Shown here: positions 52,430 through 64,000 of the stretch, piece by piece
Numbering within the stretch: the first letter of the stretch is position 1
Layout: every line of letters starts with the position of its first letter
Assembly (NCBI RefSeq): GCF_963576545.1
Contig: NC_083651.1
Span: forward strand, 17,221,580 to 17,285,579
Length of the DNA: 64,000 nt
Direction of reading: 5' to 3'
Origin: Limanda limanda
Lineage: Eukaryota; Chordata; Actinopteri; Pleuronectiformes; Pleuronectidae
The notes under the pieces: model-generated
What the model was told of the DNA's origin: nothing
Seen by the model: the letters and a program-made list of their open reading frames with translations, nothing else
Databases searched by the model: none
Translations under genes and position numbers: made by a program

Positions 52430-54666
52430 GTCTAAAGATGCAGTGGACCCCAGAGCACACACAATGGGCAGAGCAACACTTTGACATCTCATCCACTACC
52501 CGCTCACCAGCACACAAAGTAGAGGCCTACCGGGGGCACTTACAGCGAACGTACCAGTATGCGTGGGCAAACGATGACATCTCTGCACTGACTGCCTCCA
52601 ATCTACTCAAGAAATATGCAGAGAAGTACTCTGGGATCCTAGAGGGCCCAAATGAAAGAGCCCTGCTGTGCTCCTACTCCGATAGCACCACCGGACTCAT
52701 GAATGGACGGAAGTCAGAGAATGAGTCCTGGCAGGAGGGGATTTACCCAATGAACTGTGCTCCAGATGTTATATCTGTGAGCAAAGCTGGAATGACAGCT
52801 GCCCTACCCCCTACAGATGTGTCGGCTAGCATAGGCAGCTCCCCGGGGGTGGCCAGCAGCTTGTCTGAGCCTGGCTATTCCAGCAGTAACTGTGGGAGCC
52901 ACACAGCCACTACTCTCCACTCGGGCCTCCCCTCTCAGGAATATACCGCCAGCTACAACGGCTCCTACCTACACTCTAGCTACAGTGGCCAGAATACCCC
53001 AGCCCTCCCCTCCCCACACCCGTCCCCTTTGCACAGCGCTGGGCTCTTACAACCCCCGCCCCCACCTCCTCCCCCTACCTTAGTGCCGAGCTACAGCGCC
53101 GGGTCTCCAAACCTTCCCAACTACAATTATCCTCCAACAGGGTATCCTTCCCAGACTTCTGTTGGCCCTGGTTATAGCCCTGGGGGAGCACCGCCTCCTT
53201 CTGCTTATCTGCCGTCCGGTATTGCAGCTCCAACCCCAATCCCTCCCTCCACACTGCCGGGCTACACCTACCAGTCCCATAATCATACGCCGATTGCACC
53301 AACACCTTTGAATGGCAGCACATCCAACTCATTAAAACGAAAAGCTTTCTACATGAGTGGACATGGAGATATGGACTCCAGCTATGGTAATTTCAACTAC
53401 AACCAACAGCGCTCTTCACAGAGCCCAATGTACAGACTAACGGACAATGGTGTGTCAGACTCAAACAGGGGCAATGGCTTTGAGAGAACTGCTGAGGCTT
53501 CATCTTTAGCTTTCAAGTCAACCAAGCAGCCAATGTCCTCTGATCAACAAAGGAAATTTATCATGCACCCTGGCAGAGCACTAACTCCTCCATCCTATGG
53601 ATCAACCAAAAGCTCTGTGGGTGACCTCAGAACTGGAGAGCCCTACAGCAAGTTTGGATCTCCCATCATGAGTGAGCAAACTGAAGAGCACAGATTGCAC
53701 CTCTCTCACTCACTAACAGGGCCAGACATCGGTACGGCTACCTCGTCCATCCACGCTGCAGAGGAGCAACTGAAGAACAGTGATTCAAACCTGGTGGAGA
53801 TGGTTACCTCGGAAATCCTTCAGCACGGCCCTCCGGTGGACTGGAGTGACATTGCAGGTCTGGATATGGTCAAAGCAGCCATCAAAGAGGAGATACTATG
53901 GCCCATTTTAAGGCCAGATATGTTTAGTGGACTTGCCACATTACCTCGGAGCCTCTTCTTATTTGGACCTCAAGGAACGGGTAGAACGCTGCTGGCCCGC
54001 TGCATGGCTAGCCAGCTAGGGGCTGCCTTCCTGCGACTCAGCAGCTCAAGTCTGGTGACCAAGTGGCTGGGCGAAGGAGACAAGATCATCCAGGCTGCGT
54101 TCCTGGTGGCCCGGTCCCGCCAGCCGGCTGTGGTGTTCATAAGTGAAGTGGACCTGCTGCTGTCCGCCCAGCTCAGTGAGGAGAGCCCGGTGAATCGCCT
54201 CAAGGCTGAGCTCCTCATGCAGCTTGACAGCATTCTGACCTCTGCTGAGGACCATGTCCTCGTGGTGTGCTCCACCAATAAGCCGGAAGAAATCCCAGAG
54301 TCCCTTCGGAGGTACTTTACCAAGCGACTGCTTATCCCCTTGCCTGATGGGACAGCGCGACATCAGATAATCAGCCAACTGCTCTCACAGAACAACTACT
54401 GTCTTAGTGACAAAGAGATGTCACTACTGGTTCAGAGGACAGAGGGCTTTTCAGGACTGGACGTGGCCCAGCTGTGTCAAGAGGCTGTAGTAGGTCCTCT
54501 CCATGGCATTCCTGGTGCTGACCTGTCAAGTATCCATCCCAGTCAGATGAGACTGGTCTCCTACCAAGACTTTGACAATGTGTTCTGCAAATTCCAGCCT
54601 AGCATATCACAAAAAGAACTTGACATGTACACTGAGTGGAATAAAATGTTTGGTTGTAGTCAGTGA
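52430..54666 (+). CDS. fign: fidgetin, terminal coding exon (rest of Gly9 to residue 753, stop)
   Basis: Fidgetin is a meiotic-clade AAA protein related to spastin and katanin; family members sever or depolymerise microtubules, and the mouse mutant (fidget) has inner-ear, eye and skeletal defects. The exon starts after the acceptor TCTAG (52,428-52,429); the frame also extends upstream to a GTG at 52,417, which is intron, not a start. Joined to 32,865-32,889 it encodes 753 residues (mammalian form about 759). Domains: conserved N-terminal segment (about 10-85, WTPEH...AWANDD); Ser/Pro/Tyr/Gly-rich region with an eight-proline run (217-224); basic KRK at 311-313, possible nuclear signal; AAA domain from about 475 ([10 protein letters not shown]); Walker A GPQGTGRT (521-528); pore loop KWLGE (553-557); Walker B FISEVD (578-583); sensor-1 Asn625; Arg635/Arg636; Vps4-like C-terminus ending MFGCSQ. 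Oddity: the Walker A lysine is Arg527 (codon AGA). There are no frameshifts or internal stops. Orthologue of FIGN rather than FIGNL1/FIGNL2, judged by the N-terminus and C-terminus. Confidence 0.97.
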
Positions 54667-57600
54667 AGGAGATTCATCAAATACAATTTCTTTAAACACA
54701 ATAATTAAATACAAATTGAAGTATTTGGCCTTCATTGAACAAGAAAGAAAAACAGTGGCGACATTGACACAGAGTAAAGGGATTGTCAGCAAAAGACATA
54801 ACACATTTGTAACAATTAATTAAATGCTTTACATGGCTTAAGCCATCTACTCACTAAAACTAAAAAAGACTTGACGAAGATACCCCCCTTTTTGTATATA
54901 CATATATACATATATATATTCAAATATATATATGTATATAGTAAACTGCTGATCTTGAGATTTAGTTGCTATCAAGTGCCTGAGGTGGTGCTGTTTTTAA
55001 TTTGTTTTTGTTTCTTTGCTACACAATCTCCATTGGTGACATGTGCTAATATAAAAGCTTTAAAATGACACAAAAAACTTAAAACTTGCTTTTTGTTCCC
55101 CATTAGAAACGTGTTCTGCAGGTGTGTCTGTTTTGTGCTCTCTGTGAACAGTTGTGGTTATTTTGAGGTAAACTGAATTCATTGACATCAGTTTCCATTG
55201 GGCTTCATCACCTTGCATATATCTTCATGTTTGTGTAAATCATTTGCTTACAATAACATTTACATTCTTATTTGTTTCCTTGCAAATTTACAGTGATGCT
55301 TCACTAGCCTCTCCACTATAAATGAAATTACAAAAAAAATATTATTTACAATGTGACTTCAAGTTAAACAATAAATTACTATGTAATTGCTGTTAAAATA
55401 TTGTTACAGCAGTAATTCACGTGTTTCGCATTAATGTAAATTCTGCAAAAAATTTTCTTTCGATGTGCACGATTTGAAATCTCAGGAAAGTGATATTGAT
55501 ATGTATAGTACCTCATAGGCTTGTGTCGAGGCACTACAAACTACAAGAGCATTTGGCTTGCATTTGAACCTCCTCCAACAAACCATGTAAGGCTATATAA
55601 TACCTCAAATAGCTTAAAATGACTTCAGAAGGTTCATATGATGAATGTATGAGAGTATTTTCTGGTTTATTTGCAAAACATGATTAAGTAAGTAATTGGA
55701 TTTGTTTGAAATAGAAAGCATTATCATGATTAGAGATTTGCCTGTGAAAATAATTTAACCATTGTGTATCTTGAATTGTAGCCTCAAGGCCATTTCTGTT
55801 TGAGTTATATTTCCTGTCGAGGAAAACCTTCACTTCCATCACGTACAATGATCTTGTTCTTCAGTTTGCTGTTTGCAGAAACGGCCGTTCAGCTTGTGGT
55901 GACACGCAGCTCCAGAGACATTTAAAAAAAAAAAAAGTGCAGACAAACATCTCTGGGTTGAGGAAGACATCTTGCCCTGAGCTATTTCATTCCATCCTGC
56001 TGCTGTTTTATCAATAATGAAACCTAAGGATTATGTATCGCCTAAGTTCCTTTCTACCTCAGTTTGTTAGTTATCTCTGAAAAACAAATTCACTAAGACT
56101 GCGAAATGTCAGCACCTATTCCGCATTGAACAGCATCGTGCAGTTCGCGAAATCTATTAGCTTTACATTTTGATTACGCCTCAATATATCCCTGTTTCTC
56201 AGCACATGATGCACTTAAAGGGGAATACCACTGAATATCAGGTTTGGTGAACACTATGCCTTTGCCTTAGGACAATTTGGTCTGTGTTAGCTAACACCCA
56301 CCAGTGGATCATGTTGCCGTTGCCTTTTCTTGCCCCTGAATCTGTGATGTCAAACAGAAAATCTCAATGTGAGAGCATCCATGATGATGCCACACACACA
56401 TATGTTTCCCTGCATTAAACCAATTCCATTAGTTTCATATAATGTACACAGTAAAATTGCTTTGACCTTCTCAGCTGTAACTGCAAAAATTCATGAATTG
56501 AGTGGCATTCCTTTTTAAGAGCATGTCTCAAAGGCTCGTCTCACAAGGACTGTACACAAAAGGCAAGTGTTATTTTTTGGTCTATTTTTTCTCTTTATGC
56601 TTAAAGTGTTACAGTGTCATTAATCTGTACAGTTTTCAATGACATCTCCGGGACACCTGAATTGGCAAGTAAAAGTATTGAATGTATTATGTCCTCTGAG
56701 CAGTAAGGAAAGCAAAGCACTTGCACAATGAGAAATGCCACTGAAGTAGAGAGCACTGTATGTGGAGGATTCTGCAGAGGCACCATAGGACCTTGTGTTT
56801 GTTTTCAAGCAGGTTCCCTTCATGTTTGCCGTCTATTGCACATATTTTACCACTTCTTTTTATCATTATTATTACATAGTGTGCATATTGAATAACAGCC
56901 ACCTGGTTTGGTATTGTTAATACTGGCAGACCTGAATCAGGATGTTTCCTGTTTTCCTGTTGTGATTATCTGAGCAAACAGTAAAAACACTACAAAGCAT
57001 GAAAGACAGCTAACAGAGTTGCCGACAGCAATATCTTGTCGAATTTAACACCAGTTGCGTTATATATATATTTATATATATTAACTGTAATCGTCAAATA
57101 AGTGGACGCATTTTCATTGAACGTGCTCAATTTGCATGGTAATGCAACCCAACACAATTCGATTTTTCTAGAGCCAGGATCCATTCATTTGTCAAAATTA
57201 AAAACATTCAATACAAAATAAATCGTGTCTACTCTACAAAAATAGACATCACTGTTAAATATGAATCCGCATTTCATTAAATTTTTTTTTGGGGGGGGGG
57301 ATGTGTTAAAGCAAGACTTACTGGTAGAATACACCAAACATGGGGGGTCAATTTTCAAAGGAAATTACAGTTAATTTTTCAAACGTAAAACAACATTTAC
57401 TGATGTGAAAGTCGACCAATATTCATGTAAAAGGCATTTTTTACACTTTCATTATAGAAAAATGAAAGAACTGAACAGAAAACTCCCCCTTAAATATTGT
57501 GTCTTCAAAAATTACACCTTGAAGTGTTTATTATAGTCCCATCTTTTTGTCTTAAAGCCAAAGCAAAACATGTTTCTTTTGAATTTGATGAAAAATACTT

Positions 57601-59175
57601 TTGATGAAGTTTATAAATTTCACTGACACAAAAGACTGAATATTTTGAGTTGGACGTGTTCAAGTTCTCTCATTGGGATCAGTTATTGTATCACAGAATA
57701 TCAAGAGTTAAATAAGAGTTAACTTCAATGTGTGAGTTTGGTGAAACATGTCAGATTTAATGAACAGTGATTATCTCATATAGAAACATGACTCATTTGT
57801 TTATCTCTGAAATGGAAAAGCAAAACAGATATTAGCAGAACATTTCATATGTCACCGTGTTTTTTCAGAATCTTAATGTGTCCATGATTCCATGATTTGA
57901 ATAAGTGATTTTGTTCATTGCGAGGTTTTTGACAAGAATTTGATAAGTGCCATTAACAAGCACAGATTTCACGAGTTTAAGAGGTTGACTGTTCGTGAAC
58001 TTGTTAAAAAGGGGAAATGCTCCACTCACATCAAGAAGTACTCAAAATCACTCAGACAACAATGGACATCTTCCTTTAGTGAACCAGAGCACAGTGCAGC
58101 AGTCGGCACATGGACAAAAACGTACATTTGTTATCTATTTTTATTTAGTTTTTATCACAACTCGACGTTAAAAAGACCTGATAGGAAGAAAACAATTACT
58201 CACAGTGTATATTTCACATGCTGTAGATGTTATCATTAAAAAACAGTCATTCGTTATCGAGGGTGATGCGATCAAAGAGCCTAGAGTCACCAACAACACT
58301 TGAGCAGAACCTTTGAAAAGCACATGGAGTCTGACAGTGATGCTGACTCAGTCACTTGAATCATTTTTTTGTTTTTCTTTTATTTCAAAATCTGTCAGTA
58401 TTTCTGTATTTACATTTGTAGAAACCTGCTTAAGATTTTGATTCCATCCTTGTGTAATTTTATAGTCTGGCATTCTTTATAACCATTTCTACCTCATTAC
58501 TACATATTGTACATGTAGTACTTATGTCCTGTCATTTTGAATGTCATGCATTTGTGGATTAAAACTTAAAAAAAGAAAAAAATAATTTAAAAAAATCAAT
58601 GCTTTCCCTTGAATCTGAGCAGTCTACCTCAAAAAGACTGTCTTTATCAAATACAAGTCACAAAAAAATAACAAAAAAAATAAGGCACCTTGAGGGCAAA
58701 AATGAAGTTAGCCTGCACATACAGTACTGACGTACAGTTTATTTACAATGCCATGTTTTCATTGAAGTGTTGTGGGCTGTGTAGGTTTTCTACAAGGTCT
58801 CCAATGTAAATTCATTTGCTGAGACATAACAAATTGCTTTAATCCTTTGTCAGATGTTGTAGTGCGCATGTTAATGTGTATGTATGTGCACTTGCAATTT
58901 TACATGCAAGTATGAGGTGGACAACATTACGATTTAAACAATTTGAATTTTCACTTTTCATATACATGTACAGAGAATAAACTTGCACATAGCTGTATGT
59001 ATTGTACATTTGCTAATGATATACAGCATAAATACGAAAATGCACCACATACATGTTTATATGTGTGTATGTATTGCCATACTTACAGTACAGTCAATTT
59101 AAATGTATTTTAATTTCAAGGTACATAAAGGTTATCGGAAAATCTGAATAAAGATGTTTTGTTTTTTTTTGTCCT
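54667..59175 (+). other. fign: fign 3'UTR, extent tentative
   Basis: AT-rich sequence follows the stop, with many TGTA and ATTTA words and no further gene. It contains two Pumilio-type TGTATATA elements (54,893 and 54,933), a T/G homopolymer junction (about 57,281-57,300) and several AATAAA signals (55,370; 57,217; 58,976; 59,147). Mammalian FIGN also has a multi-kilobase 3'UTR. The 3' end is set by the signal at 59,147; an alternative signal is at 59,808. Frames of up to 99 codons here are not genes. Confidence 0.5.
54893..54940 (+). promoter_or_regulatory. fign: pair of Pumilio-type elements in an AT-repeat
   Basis: TGTATATA occurs at 54,893-54,900 and 54,933-54,940, both fitting the PUF-protein site UGUANAUA on the mRNA strand. 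They flank an imperfect TA dinucleotide repeat. They lie about 230-275 bases after the stop codon, a usual position for translational repression and decay sites. They could also arise by chance from the TA repeat. Confidence 0.45.
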
Positions 59176-59185
59176 GAAAACTGGA
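59147..59185 (+). terminator. fign: probable poly(A) signal of fign
   Basis: AATAAA at 59,147-59,152 is followed by GATG, a long T/G-rich run and CCTGAAAAC, where cleavage would be expected at about 59,165-59,180. TGTA words upstream (for example near 59,104) fit CFIm binding. Other AATAAA copies (55,370; 57,217; 58,976; 59,808) may serve alternative ends. Confidence 0.45.
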
Positions 59186-59885
59186 TGCATTTTGTACTTT
59201 TACTTGATTAAATTTTGGTGTGATTGATTAAGCCTGTGCTATTTCCATTCCAAGCTTGTTCAAAACTCAACTTAGTTTGAAAACTCAAATCTTAATTTCT
59301 TGATTTAACTGGTGTTTAGCAACAAAAAAAAATCAAATGAAAAAAGACTATAATTGAGCTTGCAGCGGTTTACAGAGGCTAAGTTAAAGGCTTACTTTTC
59401 ATTGCACCCCTCCCACAATCATACCTCTTATGAGCCACATTAATTTATAAATCCAGGCTGTGTTTTTGTTAGAAAAATGAACAGCTATGCATTTAAAAAA
59501 TCCACTTTCCTGCTATCATTAGGAAGCGTGCGCGTGGGAAGTTTATGTGCCATTAACATTAATGAGAACAGGCACTACTTATTGTGCTTGTGCTGGTTTT
59601 TATCCCACGATTATGACAACATCGGATGCAGTGGGTGCACTTTGTCATTAGATAAACTGCTTATATTAATTCATGACTCTATATGTTGGGGGGGAGTAAT
59701 ACTGCTTTCTCACAAAAAGTTAAACACATTTTGCACCACTGTTATGTTATTTATGTGGAGAATTGGGTTGAAGCGTCCACTCTTTGCACGAAACTTTATT
59801 TTTTCTAAATAAAGACTTGAAATTCACAAAAACTTAGGGGCTGGAAAAGGTAATTTCCTATTATCAGTTCATGGGCGTGTCTCAA

Positions 59886-59887
<2 letters not shown>

Positions 59888-59935
<48 letters not shown>

Positions 59936-59940
59936 CTCTC
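59888..59940 (+). repeat. (CT)n microsatellite
   Basis: CT dinucleotides for about 50 bases with one CTATCTAT interruption near the end. A homopyrimidine strand like this can form triplex DNA. Confidence 0.95.
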
Positions 59941-60689
59941 TTACGCACTGATAAGTCAAGGCAACAACACTAACTGTTAAAACACTCCAATCTCCCATGG
60001 ACGACCGCCCTTGGGGAATGGAGGAAATCCGTCTGATTCAGGATGTCTGTTCTCATTACCTCACAAATTACGTGTACTTGAGAAGAGGAGTATAATTCAG
60101 TCGAGTTAATTCTAAAGATTTCCTCTTTGAATGTAAAAAAAACTTAGAAAAGAACTAAAAGACATTTCACATCTTATTTCTCCAATGCAGATGTTAACAA
60201 CGAAGCAGGGAACTGTCAGCGAGACGTTACACCGAGACTCTCCTCCCACCTAATCTTGTTTCTTTAGCAGGCTGTCGCTTTCACAGTGTTGAGTGGGACT
60301 GCTGCTGCTGCTGGTTTGATACACAGATCAAAACACCTGACTGCATGTGCATGCTCTGTTTTCCTGTTTAACACTTTAACATGTTGTCTATCTTGAGTTT
60401 GTGCCAAAGCAGCATGTCTGTCATAAGAGAGAGCCGCAGGCAGATGTACTGTCTATATCTTTCTCCCTCTATATATGTGTATAGATATATATACATATAT
60501 CTATATAAATACATACTGTCCTTTCTCCATCCTGCTGGATCTGAAATTCTAGCAGCAAATGCTTTGTTTCCTTCCACTGAATTTTTTAACAAGAGCCATT
60601 TGACCAGGCTGGAGAAGAAGAAGGTAAAAAAAACAAAAAACAATCAGGGCTGATAAGAGCACAATAAAGTTGAGTCAAACAAATTACAC

Positions 60690-61400
60690 TCAAGTTATTA
60701 GTGGCTATTTTGTAAATATCAAAGATCCACTTGTCCCAATGTTCTGTGCTTCATTTGCATTCTGATGAAACTGGAGTGGATGTGTGTGAACTCGGGGGTT
60801 ATCTGCGGAGCTGCAGCGCCGAGCGGTCGAATCAGACAGCTCGGCAACCGCATGGCTCAAGAGGATGAGCCACGGACCTCTCTCAAATCATTTCCTTCAT
60901 AACAATTAAAATATGCAAAGTGATAATTTTCCTTAAGTAGCCTTAAATGTGCAATCTATTTAAATGCGAGGGAAATTGCCTAAAGCTTGCGGTGTGTGCA
61001 TGTGCGGGTGTGGGGTGTGAGGCGGGGGATAAATTATGCAAATAACAGAAAGGACTCTTGAAAGCCTAATTTTTCTGTAATAAGCATACTGTTTCATTTA
61101 ATTTTTTTGCCTCTTATTAAAAGTGACAGTTCTTTTGCTCTGTCTGATGGCTATATCTGACACAGGCCTGGAACTGACTGCTCGGCTAAATGGTAAAGCA
61201 TTTCTGTAGCTTTTAGATGATGGTTACATTCACAAAGTAATTATGCACTGGAGAGTGCAGAAATAAGGTTTAATTACACAGTAATCGCTTCTGATGGACA
61301 CTAGGAAGTGCGAGCACTGCCAGACTGCAATCCATCAATGACAAACCTCTGGCCAGTTTTAATTCCTCCTCATTTGCATCATAACCTCGGCACCAAGTTG
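60690..61400. promoter_or_regulatory. candidate enhancer with three POU octamers downstream of fign
   Basis: Three perfect octamers occur: ATTTGCAT at 60,753-60,760, ATGCAAAT at 61,036-61,043 and ATTTGCAT at 61,372-61,379. Several homeodomain words (for example GTAATTATGC near 61,239 and TTTAATTACAC near 61,270) and a CpG-dense segment (60,790-60,850) are also present. No frame of protein character overlaps. Repeat-free and complex, it is the best regulatory candidate downstream of the gene. Function is inferred. Confidence 0.42.
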
Positions 61401-61762
61401 CACAAATGCTGTTAAATGTTAATAGGACCTGTCTCTCCACTCAAAATGGATGCTTAAGCCATTTCAATTCTCCTTGTCCCTCTCTATCTCTTTCTTTCAC
61501 TCTCTCTCTCTCTCTCTTAGCCTCTTTGCCTCATAACACACACACATACACACACTATCTCAGACAGTCCATATCTCCTCTCTCTCGCCTCAATTCTCAC
61601 ATTCTCACGAGTCTCTACATAAATAGCCCCTCTTCAGAAGGGAAGCTGAGCACAGGAGACGGTGCACGGTCACTGCTGTGCTAATTGGGAGCAACATGTA
61701 AAGTTTTATCTCTTGAGTGCTAACAAACCATACAGACAAGTATAATTCCTTGTCACGTGTGT

Positions 61763-61791
61763 TTGTGTCTGTGTGTGTGTGTGTGTGTGTG
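61763..61791 (+). repeat. (TG)n microsatellite
   Basis: A short, slightly imperfect TG tract. Confidence 0.9.
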
Positions 61792-62540
61792 TCTCACTTA
61801 CAAATTCACACAGCTGCATAAAGCATAAAGGTTTGTTCACGCTTTGTGAGAGAAAGCCCTCAAGTTATCCCCCTGTTCTCGGGGAACTGGACAAAATGAT
61901 GTTATTGGTGCTGCAGACACTTTCCTGCTCGTCTTCAGCCTTTCATGAGGGTGATTAGAGCCGGGACGTCTCATCATCCGCCTCCGTCATATATGTTGTA
62001 AGTATTCTCATTACACGGGACATCCCGGTGTTATGCAGTGTGCTCAGATACGCACAACAGCTTGCCAAAGGTGGACATTAGACCCAGTGGACCACTTGTG
62101 TAAACAGAGTGGACTAATAACACGGAAAACAGCACATTTTGTACTTCACCGATTCCTCTGCAGCATCGAACCCTGCACATATTTGTAAAGAGCTAAATGC
62201 ACACTGCATTTGTAATGATACTCGATTAAAATATACAGTTTACATGATAGTACACTCAATGCTTGTAGTTTTACTTTTAATGGTTGAAGTACACGGAAAC
62301 GTATTCACCCTCCATAATAATACATTTATCTTTTTAGTATATTGAGGAGCTATAATGGCGATGACATTATTAATGGTAATTACAACAGACCGTATTCTGG
62401 CTCTAAACGCAAACATTGAGATAGGTTTAAACTTTAAACTACACTAAATAAATCATACCGAAAACATTCATACGCTAATTATGTTAATGAGTGACAGACT
62501 GACTGGTGAGAAAATCTTATGTCATTTAACTACACCCGTA

Positions 62541-62581
62541 GTACATCAAATTACATCAAAGTACATCAAGTACATCAAAAT
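62541..62581 (+). repeat. four tandem TACATCAA units
   Basis: TACATCAA occurs four times in 40 bases with spacings of 10, 10 and 9. One unit is followed by AG, giving ATCAAAG, which fits the TCF/LEF core. It may be a young minisatellite or a homotypic site cluster. Confidence 0.7.
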
Positions 62582-63002
62582 GTAACTTCATGACAGAACT
62601 TCAGAAAATCTTGTTCAGTTATATTTAATGTCATGCTGAATTTCAGTTGTATTATTATTCATGTTCATATTTTAAATTGTTGTCCCATTTATATTGTTGT
62701 CACACTTGCTTTCACACATATTTGAAATGCTCTTTGACCAGGTATATTTGACAGGAAAGCTCGAGCAGCCTATGACTTTGCTCTTCAGTTTATTCATCAC
62801 TGACTACAACAAAGTAGAGGCATTTTTTTTCCTGGTTCGGTTGAAACATGCCCCATAATCACAGCCAAATGGAGCGGTTTCAGACTCATATTCTGACTAA
62901 AATTGAGTATGACAAAGTCAGGCTAACAAAGTACTGAACAGCATCTTAAAATATTCACTTCTTTCTTCTCTAGTTATCACAGAGAGAGAGAGACAGAGCA
63001 CA

Positions 63003-63028
63003 AGAGAGAGAGAGAGAGAGAGAGAGCC
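63003..63028 (+). repeat. (GA)n tract
   Basis: GAGAGAG repeat preceded by AGAGAGAGAGACAGAG. It accounts for the Ser-Leu rich minus-strand frame over it. Confidence 0.9.
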
Positions 63029-64000
63029 GGCCACCTGACTCAGGTCGGAGCTCCACATTTTCTGATTCCACCTCCGAACATCTGCAGGAATCACCTGTAG
63101 TTTACAGCAGTGTTTAACGGTGTTACAGCAGCAGCAGCAGGAGAGATGCCCCCCCCCCTCTCTCAGCATATACACTGATCTCGGTAACCAGCTGCCCCCC
63201 TGCGCCATTGCGATCACGGCTAAAATGTCGCCAGGTCAGTGCCGTCAACCATCCACTTCCAATGTTTATGGCAAATTCTGGGTTGTGCACTGTAATATCG
63301 CTTCGGAAACACTGGACGGTCCCCATGTGTGATCTCCACGATTCAGATAATTCCATTTCACATTTTCTCAAAGTGGCCAAAGTGGTGTGTAGTTACCATT
63401 ACTGTGTGGTCTTCTTTTGAAAAGGATGGGATCTCTGTGTATTGCAGTAACAGCAGGGGCAAGGATACAGTATCAAGTCAATGGGATGATGGTCCCCAGG
63501 GAGGGGTTATTATTTTCTTCTTTTATCCATTAAATAATGATATTTTATCACATATAACATTGGTCTCATTTTCTTTCTTTTAAGGCGTCGAATAGTCAAT
63601 TAATTGTATTAATTAATGTCAATAAATTGAGACATAACATCAAAAGTGACCTAAAATCTTAATTATGTATTATCTAATTAATTGCCATATTTGGAGCTTT
63701 AATGTACGGCCGGTCACCACAAATTAAATAGATTCAATGGGGGGGTCACCACTGGGGTAAAACTAATTGGGTTTTGCACATTTTTACCATTTCTTTACTT
63801 AAAAGTTGGTGGATCTCTTTAGTCTGTCTTAACCCCTGGCAGGGAACAAGTTGAGCTAATGGGGAGCAAAGGCAGAGGAATATATGTCCAATAGCCACAT
63901 ATTCTCCAGTCAAGGCAATCATGGGAAACACAGAACGTCACTCTTTCAATTTCATCCCTTCCACTGTCGAAGCCGCCCTCTATAACGTCATTATCTCCAG

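Larger units (their letters stand above)
59186..64000. other. intergenic sequence downstream of fign, no gene seen
   Basis: No supportable gene. The 111-codon frame at 59,477-59,812 has no recognisable domain. Simple repeats at 59,888 (CT), 61,495 (CT), 61,763 (TG) and 63,003 (GA), a short tandem repeat at 62,541 and a regulatory-looking block at 60,690-61,400 are noted. The last kilobase is AT-rich with TAATTAAT words at about 63,596-63,680. Confidence 0.55.

Noticed and set aside
53970..54378. Antisense open frames of 110-117 codons across the AAA domain
   Set aside because: Shadows of the strongly constrained fign coding strand; no protein likeness and no promoter.
59477..59812. 111-codon plus-strand frame ending beside an AATAAA
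   Set aside because: No domain or homology recognised; random-looking Cys/Leu/Phe composition in AT-rich DNA. The AATAAA is noted as an alternative fign poly(A) signal instead.

Overview
The window is vertebrate, almost certainly teleost fish, nuclear DNA. The evidence is a single spliced gene with an unmistakable fidgetin protein, long (GT)n, (CTAT)n and (CT)n microsatellites, and relics of dispersed repeat families that are common in ray-finned (probably percomorph) fish genomes. Nothing suggests bacterial, plasmid or viral DNA: there is no operon structure, rRNA, tRNA or CRISPR array.

Layout. Bases 1 to about 31,700 contain no gene that I can support. They are AT-rich intergenic sequence with scattered repeat relics and several blocks that look like conserved regulatory sequence. 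About 31,700-59,170 is the gene fign (fidgetin, a meiotic-clade AAA protein), on the + strand. A 5'UTR exon ends at a strong donor (31,999/32,000). A 35-nt exon, 32,855-32,889, holds the start codon and the first eight codons. An intron of 19,540 bases follows. One large terminal exon from 52,430 then carries all the rest of the coding sequence, with stop at 54,664-54,666, followed by a 3'UTR that probably runs about 4.5 kb. The spliced product is 753 residues. Bases 59,170-64,000 are intergenic again, with a regulatory-looking block at about 60,690-61,400. In other vertebrates fign lies in a gene desert rich in conserved noncoding elements, and this window fits that setting.

Most notable observations. 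(1) The Walker A lysine of fidgetin is arginine here (R527), and the first Walker B acidic position is serine (S580), so ATP hydrolysis by this protein is in doubt. (2) The 5'UTR exon carries two overlapping upstream ORFs; the second has an ideal Kozak context, better than that of the fign start codon. (3) A perfect 15-bp GC-rich inverted repeat lies 54 bases inside intron 1. (4) A near-consensus CTCF motif and a weaker opposed one lie upstream of exon 1, next to a teleost repeat relic. (5) Clusters of octamer and homeodomain motifs in intron 2 and downstream are candidate enhancers. (6) A TATA box in a promoter-like setting occurs at 12,175, far from any gene.

Limits. No alignment or database search was possible. 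Exon boundaries were set by eye from splice sites, reading frame and remembered fidgetin sequence. Regulatory elements are inferred from sequence texture and motifs only. I found no undescribed multi-gene system in this window.
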